A stretch of 64,000 nt of DNA, taken from contig NZ_JAFKJN010000023.1 of the NCBI RefSeq assembly GCF_017305915.1, positions 81,903 through 145,902 of the forward strand, read 5' to 3'. Shown piece after piece: positions 28,163 through 37,169 of the stretch. The notes below the pieces were generated by a model that saw nothing but the letters and a program-made list of their open reading frames with translations, was not told where the DNA came from and ran no database searches. Every line of letters begins with the position of its first letter. The first letter of the stretch is position 1. The position numbers and the translations under genes were made by a program. This DNA is from Reyranella sp. GTDB lineage: Bacteria > Pseudomonadota > Alphaproteobacteria > Reyranellales > Reyranellaceae.

Positions 28163-29683
28163 ATGACACCGCTGCATCGCCTCCTGCTCGCCGTGCTGGT
28201 CGCCCTCGCCGCGTTTCCCGTGAGGGCCGAGCCGCCGTCCGGCCGCGCCACCATCGCCTGGCACGTGACGCTGTCGCCGAGCTGGTTCGATCCCTCGACC
28301 GCGCCGCCGCAGATCACGCCGTTCGGCATGCTCTATGCGATCCACGATGCGCTGGTGCGGCCGTATCCCGGCCACAAGATGGGCCCGAGTCTCGCCGAAT
28401 CGTGGACGGAGAGCCCGGACGGCAAGACCTACGAATTCAAGCTGCGAGCCGGGCTCAAGTTCCACAACGGCGACCCGCTGACGACGGAGGACGTGAAGTT
28501 CAGCTTCGAGCGTTACAAGGGCGCCGGGGCGGCGACCCTGCATGAGCGCGTCGCCCAGGTCGAGATCGTCGAGCCGCTGGTCGTGCGCTTCCATCTCAAG
28601 GAGCCGTGGCCCGACTTCATGACGTTCTACGGCACGACCGCCACGGCCGCCGGCCTGGTCGTCCCGAAGAACTACCTTGCCCAGGTCGGCGACGACGGCT
28701 TCCGCAAGCATCCGATCGGCGCCGGCCCCTACAAGTTCGTGAGCCACAAGCCGGGCCTGGAGGTCGAGCTCGAGGCCTTTACCGGCTACTGGCGCCGCGT
28801 GCCCAACGTGAAGACGCTGATCATGAAGAGCGTTCCCGAAGCGACGACGCGCGCCGTGATGGTCAAGACCGGCGAAGCCGACATCTCCATCGTGCTCGAC
28901 GGACCGGAGGCCGAGGACATCCAGAAAAACCCGCGCCTCAAGATCGTGTCGTCCAAGCACGCCTCGATCTTCTGGATCGAGTTTCCCGAGCAATGGGACC
29001 CCAAGTCGCCGTGGCACGACAAGCGGCTGCGCGAGGTGGTCAACCTGGCGCTCGATCGCCAGCGCATCAACGAGGCGGCGTGCCTGGGCTTCTGCCCGCC
29101 GGCCGGCGTGATCGTGCCGCGGGTCATGGACTTTGCGCTGCAGGTCGATCCACCGCCGTACGACCCGGCCAAGGCCAAGCAACTGCTCGCCGAGGCAGGC
29201 TATCCCAAGGGCATCGATGCCGGCGAGTTCGCCGCCATTCCCGGCTTCCCGACCGTGGCCGAGGCCGTGCTGAACGACCTGAATGCGGCCGGCATCCGGG
29301 TCCGCCTGCGCTCGATGGAGCGCGCCGCCTTCTACGCCGCCTGGCAGGACAAGAAGCTGCGCGGCCTGTTCATGACGGCGGCCGGCAACTCCGGCAACGC
29401 GGCGAGCCGCGTCGAGACCTTCATCCAGTCCAAAGGCGGTTACGCCTCCGGCGGCTATCCCGACATCGACGAGCTGTTCCGCCAGCAGGCGACGGAGCGC
29501 GACGTCGCCAGGCGCGAGGCGCTGCTGCACAATATCCAGCAGCTCACCATCGACCGGGTGATGTTCGCGCCGGTGATGGACCTGCGCACCCTGAACGGCA
29601 TCGGGCCGCGCATCGCCAAGCACACGATCACCGACGTCTGGATGAGCCCGTTCCCGTCCTACGAGGACTTGGAGCTCAAATAG
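28163..29683 (+). CDS. Peptide-type ABC substrate-binding protein 4
   Basis: 506 residues, fourth SBP_bac_5 receptor of the operon and the most divergent. It has an ordinary Sec signal (HRLLLAVLVALAAFPVRAEP) rather than the twin-arginine style of the other three. It shares LSPSWFDPSTAPPQITPFGM, LKFHNGDPLTTEDVKFSFERY, GAGPYKFVSHKPG and GNAASRVETF with them. It lies at the operon's 3' end, three bases after the ATPase. Ligand unknown. Confidence 0.92.
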   Translation: MTPLHRLLLAVLVALAAFPVRAEPPSGRATIAWHVTLSPSWFDPSTAPPQITPFGMLYAIHDALVRPYPGHKMGPSLAESWTESPDGKTYEFKLRAGLKFHNGDPLTTEDVKFSFERYKGAGAATLHERVAQVEIVEPLVVRFHLKEPWPDFMTFYGTTATAAGLVVPKNYLAQVGDDGFRKHPIGAGPYKFVSHKPGLEVELEAFTGYWRRVPNVKTLIMKSVPEATTRAVMVKTGEADISIVLDGPEAEDIQKNPRLKIVSSKHASIFWIEFPEQWDPKSPWHDKRLREVVNLALDRQRINEAACLGFCPPAGVIVPRVMDFALQVDPPPYDPAKAKQLLAEAGYPKGIDAGEFAAIPGFPTVAEAVLNDLNAAGIRVRLRSMERAAFYAAWQDKKLRGLFMTAAGNSGNAASRVETFIQSKGGYASGGYPDIDELFRQQATERDVARREALLHNIQQLTIDRVMFAPVMDLRTLNGIGPRIAKHTITDVWMSPFPSYEDLELK

Positions 29684-29839
29684 GGCGGCCTGCCATCGAC
29701 TGCCGACCGCCGTGGCAGCGGTTCGTTGCAGGCAGGCCAGCGCTTTTCGCGCTTCCTGCCACACCGCCCGCAGCCCCGCCCGGCCGGTCCGACGCATCCT
29801 TTGTCGGCCCGAGTCGAGCGACCTTCCTTCGACAAGTAG

Positions 29840-29858
29840 CGCGCGCATCATGCGCGCG
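29840..29858. terminator. Palindrome CGCGCGCAT-C-ATGCGCGCG
   Basis: Perfect 9-bp arms around one base, about 155 bp past the operon's last stop and about 95 bp before the convergent isomerase gene's stop. A GATTTTTCG T-run follows at 29868. Possible end signal for either gene. Confidence 0.4.
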
Positions 29859-29953
29859 AATGGCCTCGATTTTTCGACCACTGAATCAGGCGTCGAATCG
29901 CCTGCCATTGCCCATAATGAGACTTGCGCACAAAGGCTTATATTATTCACAGG

Positions 29954-30577
29954 CTATTCGCGCTCGCGCCAGCGCGGCAGCTCGGCGCCACGCAATGCCG
30001 CCTCGAGCAGCGGCAGCCGGTCGTTGCCCCAGAACATGCGGCCGTCGAGGAAGAAGGTCGGCACGCCGAATGCGCCGCGCGCCTGCGCCTCGTCGATCAG
30101 TGCCGCGTGCCGCACACGCGTCGCCGGCGAGGCGAGATCGCGCCGGAACGCCGCCAAGTCGATTCCGAGCCGCGCCGGCAGCGCGGCGATCGCTGCCTCG
30201 TCGATTGCCGCGCCCTCGGCGAAGATCGTCGTGAACAGCGCCCGGCAGCACGGCACCAGCGCGCCCTGCCGCTCCGCCGCGAGGCAGGCCAGCGCCGGCA
30301 CATCGGCCGTGACCTCGAACGAAGCGGGCTCGTGGAACGGGATGCCATAATGCGCCGCCCACGCCCTGGCGTCGTATTCGCGGTAGGCCCAGTCGTACGG
30401 CCCGATGCCATCCTTGCGGCGAAACGGATGGTCGCCGCGCCGGTCGATCAGAGCGCCTGACGCGATCGGCTTCCAGGCGAAGCGGCAGCCGTGCGCCGCT
30501 TCGAGGCGGTCGATCTGGCTCGCCGCAAGATAGGAATAGCGGCTGCCGAGGCCGAGATAGAAATCGACGGTCGTCAT
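29954..30577 (-). CDS. 2-hydroxychromene-2-carboxylate isomerase-like, DsbA fold
   Basis: 207 residues of the thioredoxin/DsbA-like HCCA-isomerase family (kappa GST-like). Opening VDFYLGLGSRYSYLAASQIDRL carries the catalytic serine region (S12 in GSRYSY); RGAFGVPTFFLDGRMFWGNDRL is the cis-Pro and C-terminal segment. Family members isomerise 2-hydroxychromene-2-carboxylate using glutathione in aromatic degradation. No other naphthalene genes are near, so the substrate may differ. Lies 28 bp after the flavoprotein stop, same strand. Confidence 0.88.
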   Translation of the reverse strand: MTTVDFYLGLGSRYSYLAASQIDRLEAAHGCRFAWKPIASGALIDRRGDHPFRRKDGIGPYDWAYREYDARAWAAHYGIPFHEPASFEVTADVPALACLAAERQGALVPCCRALFTTIFAEGAAIDEAAIAALPARLGIDLAAFRRDLASPATRVRHAALIDEAQARGAFGVPTFFLDGRMFWGNDRLPLLEAALRGAELPRWRERE

Positions 30578-30605
30578 CGCCTGGGGCGTGTGCTCTCCCG
30601 GCCGG

Positions 30606-31823
30606 CTAGCGCAGCCGCGGGCCGGGGTCGAGGCCCAGGAAGGCGCGGCCGCCGATCGGATACCACTCCGGAGCGAGCGTCGCCGCCTGACCGACCACCT
30701 GCAGGTCGCGCCACACTTCGGCCAGACGACTCTCGGTCTTGAACGAGGTGCTTCCGCCGTGCCGGAACATCAGGTCCATCGCCTGGCGTGCGCAGTCGCC
30801 CGCATGCACCGCGGCGAGCCGGCAGCGGGCGCGCTGCTCGAGCGTGATCTCGCGGCCGTCGGCGAGCGTGTTCCACAGCTCGGCGATCATCGCGTTGCGA
30901 TAGAGGCGTCCGGAATTGAGGATCGCATCGGCGCGCCCGACCGCGTCCTGCACCTGCGGATTGTCGCACAGCCTGCCCGTGCGGCCGCGCGGCGTCTTCT
31001 CGCCGGCAAGCTCGACGAGCGCGTTGATGCCGGCGCGCGCCAGCCCGGTGATCACCGCACATTGATGCGGCCCGACCCAGGCTTGTGCCGGCAGGGCGTA
31101 GGTGGTGCCCGGCCAATGCCCCCACTGGTTGTCGAGCGGCACGCCGGCATGGATCATCGTGCGCCGCTCCGGCAGGAAGAAATCCTTCACCGTCCAGTCG
31201 AAGCTGCCGGTGCCGCGCAGCCCGGTCACCTCCCAGCTGCCGGGAATGACCTCGACCTCGGCCCGCGGGAACACGCCGCGCCAGAACATGCCGCCGTCGG
31301 CGCGGCGGCGCGGCTCGCCGTCGTCGAGAATCTGGAAGCTGCCGAGCATCCAGGCGGCTTCGTGGCAACCGCTGCCGAAGGTCCAGCGCCCGCTGACGCG
31401 ATAGCCGCCCGCGACCGGCACCGCCTGGCCGCCGCCCTGCACCGCGGTGCCGGCGATCACGGTGCGATGGCCCTTCGGATAGATCTCCTGCACGCCGTCC
31501 TCCGGCAGGCCGAGCGTCACCAGCGAGCCGACGCCGTTGTTGGCGACGTTCCAGCCGACCGAGCCCACGCCTTCGGCCAGGAGCTCGACGACGCGGATGT
31601 AGGTCAGCGGATCGGCCTGCAGGCCGCCGAGCGACCGCGGCAGCGTGAGGCGGTAGAAGCCCGCCGCGTGCATCTGCTCGACCAGCTCGGGCGACAGCCG
31701 CTGCTCGCGCTCGATCTCGTCCTGGTAGCGCCGCAATGCCGGCTTGAACGCGGCGGCCGCCTGGACCACCGGCTGGGCATCGATGTCGACCGGCAAACGG
31801 CGGCTTTCGACTACGTCCTGCAT
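30606..31823 (-). CDS. Acyl-CoA dehydrogenase-like flavoprotein (HsaA/pigment-type)
   Basis: 405 residues of the acyl-CoA-dehydrogenase fold, group D flavin-monooxygenase branch: N-terminal helices (LSPELVEQMHAAGFYRLTLPRSLGGLQADP), middle beta domain (VSGRWTFGSGCHEAAWMLGSF, WEVTGLRGTGSFDWTVKDFFLP) and C-terminal helices (DLMFRHGGSTSFKTESRLAEVWRDLQVVGQ). Such proteins use reduced flavin to hydroxylate phenols or amines, and the catalytic Glu of true dehydrogenases is not evident. Start at 31823, five bases after AGGAGG; upstream GTG 31829 would sit on it. Confidence 0.88.
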   Translation of the reverse strand: MQDVVESRRLPVDIDAQPVVQAAAAFKPALRRYQDEIEREQRLSPELVEQMHAAGFYRLTLPRSLGGLQADPLTYIRVVELLAEGVGSVGWNVANNGVGSLVTLGLPEDGVQEIYPKGHRTVIAGTAVQGGGQAVPVAGGYRVSGRWTFGSGCHEAAWMLGSFQILDDGEPRRRADGGMFWRGVFPRAEVEVIPGSWEVTGLRGTGSFDWTVKDFFLPERRTMIHAGVPLDNQWGHWPGTTYALPAQAWVGPHQCAVITGLARAGINALVELAGEKTPRGRTGRLCDNPQVQDAVGRADAILNSGRLYRNAMIAELWNTLADGREITLEQRARCRLAAVHAGDCARQAMDLMFRHGGSTSFKTESRLAEVWRDLQVVGQAATLAPEWYPIGGRAFLGLDPGPRLR

Positions 31824-31877
31824 CGGCACCTCCTGTGGTCCGCCCCGGGTCGCGACGCGCGCGTGCCGATCAGGTTG

Positions 31878-33248
31878 TCACTTCTGATACTGCTCGAACA
31901 GCTGCTTGATCCGTTTGGCCGCTTCCTCGGTGGCTTGTTCCGGCGTCATGTTGCGTTGCGTGATATTGGCGGCCGCCTGCGGCCAGAGCTGCTCGGACAG
32001 CACGGCCGAATAGGCGGGGTTGAAGGACATCCACCACGGCACCGTCGGCTTGATCAGCCCCATATCCACGGCAACCGGGCGGTGCGGGTCCTTCGGGTCG
32101 GTCCAGTACGGATCGTTCTTCACGATGGAGGCCATCACCGGCAGATAGCGAGCGCGGGTTTCCTTCAGGTAGGCGTTGAGGTTCGCCGGCTGGATGAAGT
32201 CGCGCACCAACGCCTTGGCGGCGTCGACGTTCTTCGAGCCTTTCGGGATGATGGTGGGGGCAATCGCCAGCACGCTCGGCACCGGCTTGCCGTCATTGCC
32301 CAGCGGGCTGCCGCAGGTGATGATCTCCTTGTAGTAGAGATCGGGCCTGTCCATCTGCGCCGCGGCAATCGAGATGGTGGCGTTGGGCGTCATCACGATC
32401 TGCCGGGCGAAGAAGGCGTTGTTGTTGTCGACGTCGCCCCAGTTGATCGCGCCGGGCGGCACATAGCCCTTCTTGAACGGCGTCGTCAGCCGCTCCAGCG
32501 ACGTGATCGCCGCCTTGCGCACGACGGGATCGTCGATGTTCAGCTTGCCGTCCGGCGTGACGATGCCGGCGCCGCCATAGCTGACCAGGAACTGGTGGAA
32601 CAGATTGCCGGCATCCGCCTCCTTCGCCGCCATCGAAAAGCCGAGGCCGAAAATACGCTTGCCCTTGGAGCGCAGCTTGTCCTGCACGGTCTGGAAGAAA
32701 TCGTGGAACCTGTCCTGCGTGCCCGGCATGTCGGTCGCGGCAAAGCCGGCGTCCTGCAGCAACGGGAGCCAGACCGAATTCAGCAGCGAGGAGGCTTTGG
32801 TCGGCACGCCGTAATACGAATATTTCTTCTGCTTGGCGTTATAGAGGCGGGCAGAGACCAGCGCGGTTTCCGTGAACTCGGCCTTCTGGGAGTCCACGAC
32901 CTCGGAGACATCCTCGAGCTGATCGTTCCACGCCGCGCGCGGCACCAGGAAGCGGTCGCCGGTGACGGTGTGCACCACATCCGGCACGTCGCCCACCTGC
33001 ATGCCGGCGATCAGCTTGGTGATCAGATCCGGCCCGTTCATGATCGTCAGATTGACCTTGGTGTTGTTGCGCTTTTCCCAGTCTGCCATCCAGGCAACCA
33101 CGGCATCGTTCTCGGCCTTGTAGAAACCCTGGGTCCACCAGACCGTGAGTTCCCCGGCCGCCCTGGCGCGGCGCGGCATCACGCCGGTGCCTGCCGTGAC
33201 CGCGGCGCCCGCGCCAACCAATGCCTGCCGCCGTGAAATGCGCTTCAT
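31878..33248 (-). CDS. Sugar-type ABC extracellular substrate-binding protein
   Basis: 456 residues, family 1 extracellular solute-binding protein. Twin-arginine signal SRRQALVGAGAAVTAGTG then ARAAGELTVWWTQGFYKAEND. The central GKRIFGLGFSMAAKEADAGNLFHQFLVSYGG and NNNAFFARQIVMTPNATISIA match carbohydrate receptors. Start at 33248 with GGAGG eight bases upstream. The two permeases follow upstream on the same strand, but no ATPase gene is adjacent. Expected ligand: sugar, polyol or similar. Confidence 0.9.
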   Translation of the reverse strand: MKRISRRQALVGAGAAVTAGTGVMPRRARAAGELTVWWTQGFYKAENDAVVAWMADWEKRNNTKVNLTIMNGPDLITKLIAGMQVGDVPDVVHTVTGDRFLVPRAAWNDQLEDVSEVVDSQKAEFTETALVSARLYNAKQKKYSYYGVPTKASSLLNSVWLPLLQDAGFAATDMPGTQDRFHDFFQTVQDKLRSKGKRIFGLGFSMAAKEADAGNLFHQFLVSYGGAGIVTPDGKLNIDDPVVRKAAITSLERLTTPFKKGYVPPGAINWGDVDNNNAFFARQIVMTPNATISIAAAQMDRPDLYYKEIITCGSPLGNDGKPVPSVLAIAPTIIPKGSKNVDAAKALVRDFIQPANLNAYLKETRARYLPVMASIVKNDPYWTDPKDPHRPVAVDMGLIKPTVPWWMSFNPAYSAVLSEQLWPQAAANITQRNMTPEQATEEAAKRIKQLFEQYQK

Positions 33249-33283
33249 CTTGTTTTCCTCCCTCGACGCAGTTGGGACCGCGT

Positions 33284-34147
33284 TCAACCCTTCACCCCGC
33301 CCATGGTCAGGCCGCCGCTCATCTTGCGGCGGACCCCGTAGTAGATGAGCAAGGGCGGAATGGCGTAGATGATTGCCGCCGCCATCAGGTAGTTCCAGGG
33401 TGCCTCGTCGCCCACCAGGAATTTGCCGAGTGCCACCGGTACGGTGACGACTTTGCCGCCCGACAGCAGCAGGAACGCATAGAGATATTCGTTCCATGAC
33501 AGCAGCAGCGCATAGGTGCCGATCGCCACCAGGGCGGGCGCCATCAGCGGCAGGTAGATGCGGAAGAAGATCTGCGGCGGCGAGGCACCGTCGATGCGCG
33601 CCGCCTCATCCAGCTCGAACGGGATCGAGGCGCTGTATTGCTGGAAGATGAAAATCGCGTACGGCGTGGCGAAGGTCACCTCGACCGCGATCACCGCGAT
33701 CGGATTATTGGTCAGGCCGTACTTGCCCATGATGCCGTAGAACGGGATTGCCAGGAACGACATCGGGATCACATAGGTCAGCAGCGCCGCATTGGTCAGC
33801 ATCCAGCCGTTGCGGATGCGCATCCGGCCGATGGTGAAACTGGTCAGCGACCCGATGGCCAGGGTCAACAACGCGACGATGATGCCAATGTAGAAACTGT
33901 TGCCCATCTGGTTCCAGAACGTCTCGAGCAGCCAGAAGGCCTGGCGGAACACGACGCTGAACGCATGCGGGCTAGGCGCGACCGGGAAGACGGAGGTGCT
34001 GAGCACTTCCTCCTTTTCCTGCATCGACACGCGGATGATGTTGTAGATCGGCAGCAGCGTCCAAACCAGCAGCACCGCCGACAGCACCCACGCGCCGATG
34101 CTGTCGAGCGCGCGGCCGATCGCGCGGTTTGGGCGTTGCGCGGTCAT
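33284..34147 (-). CDS. Carbohydrate-type ABC permease, MalG type
   Basis: 287 residues, six helices, with the EAA loop ELDEAARIDGASPPQIFFRIYLPLMAPAL (about 175-203) and C-terminal GGLTMGGVKG. First helix WVLSAVLLVWTLLPIYNIIRVSM. Its start overlaps the MalF-type stop as ATGA, so the permeases are coupled. Confidence 0.93.
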   Translation of the reverse strand: MTAQRPNRAIGRALDSIGAWVLSAVLLVWTLLPIYNIIRVSMQEKEEVLSTSVFPVAPSPHAFSVVFRQAFWLLETFWNQMGNSFYIGIIVALLTLAIGSLTSFTIGRMRIRNGWMLTNAALLTYVIPMSFLAIPFYGIMGKYGLTNNPIAVIAVEVTFATPYAIFIFQQYSASIPFELDEAARIDGASPPQIFFRIYLPLMAPALVAIGTYALLLSWNEYLYAFLLLSGGKVVTVPVALGKFLVGDEAPWNYLMAAAIIYAIPPLLIYYGVRRKMSGGLTMGGVKG

Positions 34148-35052
34148 ATCGTGACCTCGCTGCGCCGCAACTGGCGCATCAGCAGGATCACCAGCGGGAT
34201 CAGCAAGGGCAGCGCCGTCAGCACCGTCGCCATGCCCAGGTTGGGATCGCCCAGCTCGAAGGCGTTGCGGATTCCCAGGGTCGCGAGCACATGCGTCGAC
34301 AGCGCGGGGCCGCCGCCGGAGATGAAGCGCACGGCGTTGAAATCGCCCAGCGCCCAGATGGTAGAGAGCATGGTGCAGACCAGGTACATCCCCGCCATCA
34401 GCGGCAGGGTCACGTGTTGGAATTTCTGGAGCCGGCTGGCGCCATCGACATCCGCGGCCTCATACAGCTCGAGCGCGACGGCCATGCGCCCGGCGAGGAA
34501 GATCAGGGTCCAGAAGGGCAACCATTTCCAGATATGGCCATAGATGACCGAAGCGAGCGCGAGGCCCGGACTGTCGAGCCAGGGCGGCCCATCGACCTGC
34601 GCTACGTTCCAGATGATGTTGTTGATCAGCCCCCATTGCCCGTTCAGCATCCAGTTGATGGACAGATAGCTGGGCAGCGCCGGCACCGCCCAGGGCAGCA
34701 TGAAGATCAGCAGCAGGATCTTCGTCCACCAGCCCTTGCGCATGAAGAAGCCCGACAGCAGCAGCGCCAGCAGCAATTTCAAGTTCACGCCGAACAGCAG
34801 ATAGAGCAGCGTGTTCACCACCGTACGCGGATAGACCGGATCGCCGAACAGCGCGCGATAACTGGCCGGATCGCTGCCCAGCCACAGCCCATAGCCGATC
34901 GGGTAGATCACGAAAGCCACGAATATCGCGACATAGGGGGTGACGAAGGCCAACGCCCAGAGTTTGTCGGCGCCAAATGTGCCCCGTCGCCGCGCCAGAG
35001 GCGTGGTGTTCGCGGCCGCGGCCGGGCTGTCGGTCGTGGTCGTGACCGCCAT
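34144..35052 (-). CDS. Carbohydrate-type ABC permease, MalF type
   Basis: 302 residues, six helices (LWALAFVTPYVAIFVAFVIYPIGYGLWLG first) and the EAA loop ALELYEAADVDGASRLQKFQHVTLPLM. Start at ATG 35052 with GGAGGAG upstream; longer forms upstream are not family-like. First gene of permease-permease-receptor order on the minus strand. Confidence 0.92.
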   Translation of the reverse strand: MAVTTTTDSPAAAANTTPLARRRGTFGADKLWALAFVTPYVAIFVAFVIYPIGYGLWLGSDPASYRALFGDPVYPRTVVNTLLYLLFGVNLKLLLALLLSGFFMRKGWWTKILLLIFMLPWAVPALPSYLSINWMLNGQWGLINNIIWNVAQVDGPPWLDSPGLALASVIYGHIWKWLPFWTLIFLAGRMAVALELYEAADVDGASRLQKFQHVTLPLMAGMYLVCTMLSTIWALGDFNAVRFISGGGPALSTHVLATLGIRNAFELGDPNLGMATVLTALPLLIPLVILLMRQLRRSEVTI

Positions 35053-35374
35053 CGTTCGGCTCCTCCTCCTGGCCCCGCGTTCTGGCGCGCGGTGGCATTC
35101 CTGCCCTTCGGCGAAGGCGGCCCCGGTCGTCGTGGTCTGCCTCGGCCGGCTCAGTCTGACTGCGAGTGTGGCAATTTGCCCAGTGCGACACAACCGGTCT
35201 CGCACCGAGGAGCGGCATTGGCCGGTTGCCGAACGATCAACATGATCGAGCAGACGACTGTCGCGCCTGCCGCGTTACGCTACGTCATGTGGTCTTTCAC
35301 GGGTGGCGGCGCGCAAGCCAGCGCGGCAAGGCTGTCTGCCTGGCACCCGAGACCGATCCGCAGCCCGCGGCTTG
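35053..35374. other. 322-bp gap upstream of sugar-type importer
   Basis: No credible gene. Holds the importer promoter region and the 3' flank of the FMN oxidase. A dyad CGATCA-ACA-TGATCG at 35234-35248 lies about 180 bp upstream of the MalF-type start and could be a LacI- or GntR-type operator. No regulator gene is adjacent. Confidence 0.45.
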
Positions 35375-36544
35375 TCACCGCCGGTTCCGGCGCAGGTCCT
35401 CCTCGTCCTTCCACATCAGGTAGTGCGGGCCGAGATCGGAGATCCTGGTGGCACCCATCTGCGCCATGCTGATGTCGACCTCGCGCCGGAAGATGCCGAG
35501 CGCCGTCTTGGCACCCTGCACGCCGCCTGCCGTCACGCCGTAGAGGGTCGGCCGGCCCTGGAAGACGAACTTCGCGCCCATGCAGAGCGCGATGATGGCG
35601 TCGAGGCCGCGGCGGATCCCGCCGTCGAACATCACCGTCATCTTGTCGCCGACCGCCTCGTTGATGGCCGGCAGGACGTGCAGCGGCGACGGCGCGTTGT
35701 CGAGCTGACGGGCGCCGTGGTTGGACACCATGATGCCGTCGACGCCCAGCGAATGGGCGCGGATCGCATCATCGGGATGCATGATGCCCTTGAGCACGAA
35801 GTTGCCCTTGAAGATCGAGCGGAAGCGCTCGACGTGCTTCCAGGTCATCGGCGCGCGGTTCTGGTAGGCCACGAGATCGGCCACCTTGTCGGCCGACGCG
35901 TTGGGCCCGGCATACTTCGCCCAGTTGCTGAAATAAGGCGTGCCGTGGCGCAGCCACTCGAGCATCCAGGCGGGATGCTCGAGCGCCTCGAGCTTGGTCG
36001 CCCAGGAGAGCTTGAGCGGCCGGCCCCAGCCGTTGCGGATGTTGCGCTCGCGATTGGAGCCCTCGGGCACGTCGACGGTGAAGACCAGCGTCTTGAGGCC
36101 GGCATCGGCGGTCCGCTTGATCAGGTCCTCGGAGATCGCCTCGTCCTTCGAGGAATAGAGCTGGTACCAGCCGTGGTCGGGCGCGAGCTTGGCCAGATCC
36201 TCGATCGAGCCGGTGCTGGAACCCGACATGATGAAAGGCACGTTGGCGTCGCGTGCCGCCTCGGCCAGCATCAGGTCGGCGCCGCGGCGAAACAGGCCGG
36301 CGAGGCCGGTCGGCGCGATGCCGATCGGGCTGGAATAGGTGCGGCCGAAGATCGTCGTTGACTGGTCGCGCACCGAGACGTCGACCAGGTAGCGCGGCAC
36401 GATCCGCGCCTGGCGGAACGCCTGCTCGTTGGTCCCCAGGCCGACCTCGTCGTCGGTACCGCCCTCGATGAAGTCGTAGGCGATCTTGGGCAACCGCTTC
36501 TTCGCGAGCTTGCGCAGATCCTCGATATTGACGACGCCCTTCAT
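35375..36544 (-). CDS. FMN-dependent alpha-hydroxyacid oxidase/dehydrogenase
   Basis: 389 residues of the lactate dehydrogenase/glycolate oxidase family: oxidises L-2-hydroxyacids to 2-oxoacids. Active residues visible: K252 (VLKGIMHP), catalytic H276 and R279 (VSNHGARQLD), FMN phosphate site FDGGIRRGLD (307-) and QGRPTLYG. Opening INIEDLRKLAKKRLPKIAYDFIEGG type is standard. Start at ATG 36544, eight bases after GGGAG; GTG 36553 is less likely. Membrane-anchoring loop is not obviously long. Substrate may be lactate, mandelate or related. Confidence 0.92.
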   Translation of the reverse strand: MKGVVNIEDLRKLAKKRLPKIAYDFIEGGTDDEVGLGTNEQAFRQARIVPRYLVDVSVRDQSTTIFGRTYSSPIGIAPTGLAGLFRRGADLMLAEAARDANVPFIMSGSSTGSIEDLAKLAPDHGWYQLYSSKDEAISEDLIKRTADAGLKTLVFTVDVPEGSNRERNIRNGWGRPLKLSWATKLEALEHPAWMLEWLRHGTPYFSNWAKYAGPNASADKVADLVAYQNRAPMTWKHVERFRSIFKGNFVLKGIMHPDDAIRAHSLGVDGIMVSNHGARQLDNAPSPLHVLPAINEAVGDKMTVMFDGGIRRGLDAIIALCMGAKFVFQGRPTLYGVTAGGVQGAKTALGIFRREVDISMAQMGATRISDLGPHYLMWKDEEDLRRNRR

Positions 36545-36615
36545 GTCTTTCACTCCCGTTACGGGGAGTGTGCCGCCCTTTTCCCCAACCTGCCAGCGAT
36601 GTTAGAGCCATCGCC

Positions 36616-37050
36616 ATGCAAATCAGACACACGCGCCCCGGCGACGAAGCCCAGCTCGCCTTTCTCCTGGAGGATCACGAGCGGCACTACGGTTTCGAGG
36701 TACGGCCGGGCTCGGGCGCCGACGGCGCCGCCTTCCTGACCAAGGGCGGCACGCTCTGCCTGGTCGCCGACGATGGCGAGAAGCTGATCGGCTTCGCGAT
36801 CCTGAATCCCTACTTCCCCGGCCCGCGCCTGACGCACGGGCTGTTCCTGAAGGAGCTCTATGTCGCCGCCTCCGCCCGCTCCATGGGCGTCGGCGAGAAG
36901 CTGATCGAAGGCATCCGGGCGCTCGCCAAGGAACGCGGCGACACGCGGGTGATCTGGACGACCGGAGAGCAGAACGCCGGTTCGCAGCGCTTCTACGACC
37001 GTCTCGGCATGCGAAGGGAGAAAAAAGTCTACTTCGTGATGGATGTGTGA
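36616..37050 (+). CDS. GNAT-family N-acetyltransferase, copy 1
   Basis: 144 residues. The acetyl-CoA-binding motif A is LKELYVAASARSMGVGEKLIEGI (about 78-100) with R/Q-x-x-G-x-G replaced by R-S-M-G-V-G. NAGSQRFYDRLGM is the fourth-strand motif. It shares these blocks with the GNAT at 37964-38440. Start at ATG 36616 is supported by MQIRHTRPGDEAQLAFLLE, the first strand of the fold. Acyl acceptor unknown. Confidence 0.88.
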   Translation: MQIRHTRPGDEAQLAFLLEDHERHYGFEVRPGSGADGAAFLTKGGTLCLVADDGEKLIGFAILNPYFPGPRLTHGLFLKELYVAASARSMGVGEKLIEGIRALAKERGDTRVIWTTGEQNAGSQRFYDRLGMRREKKVYFVMDV

Positions 37051-37054
37051 GCTG

Positions 37055-37123
37055 TGTCATCCCGAGCGCAGCGAGGGATCTATCGGGCCACAGCATAGAT
37101 CCCTCGCTGCGCTCGGGATGACA
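37055..37123. repeat. Long palindromic repeat, family A, copy 2
   Basis: Perfect stem of about 29 bp, TGTCATCCCGAGCGCAGCGA... to its complement, with loop about 11 nt. Same family as 1906-1973, but the CAAAG core there is CGCAG here, with matching CTTTG to CTGCG on the other arm. Lies between GNAT 1 and the PhyH gene. Confidence 0.88.
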
Positions 37124-37169
37124 GGGTGCGATGGCCGGGCTAGCGTCGACAAAACTGAAAGGATGCGCC

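Noticed and set aside
26243..29950. A very long open frame on the minus strand (over 1200 codons)
   Set aside because: It runs antisense to the DppD/DppF ATPase and receptor genes, has no family signature and is rich in Arg/Ala/Gly, a known effect of high-GC coding DNA read backwards.
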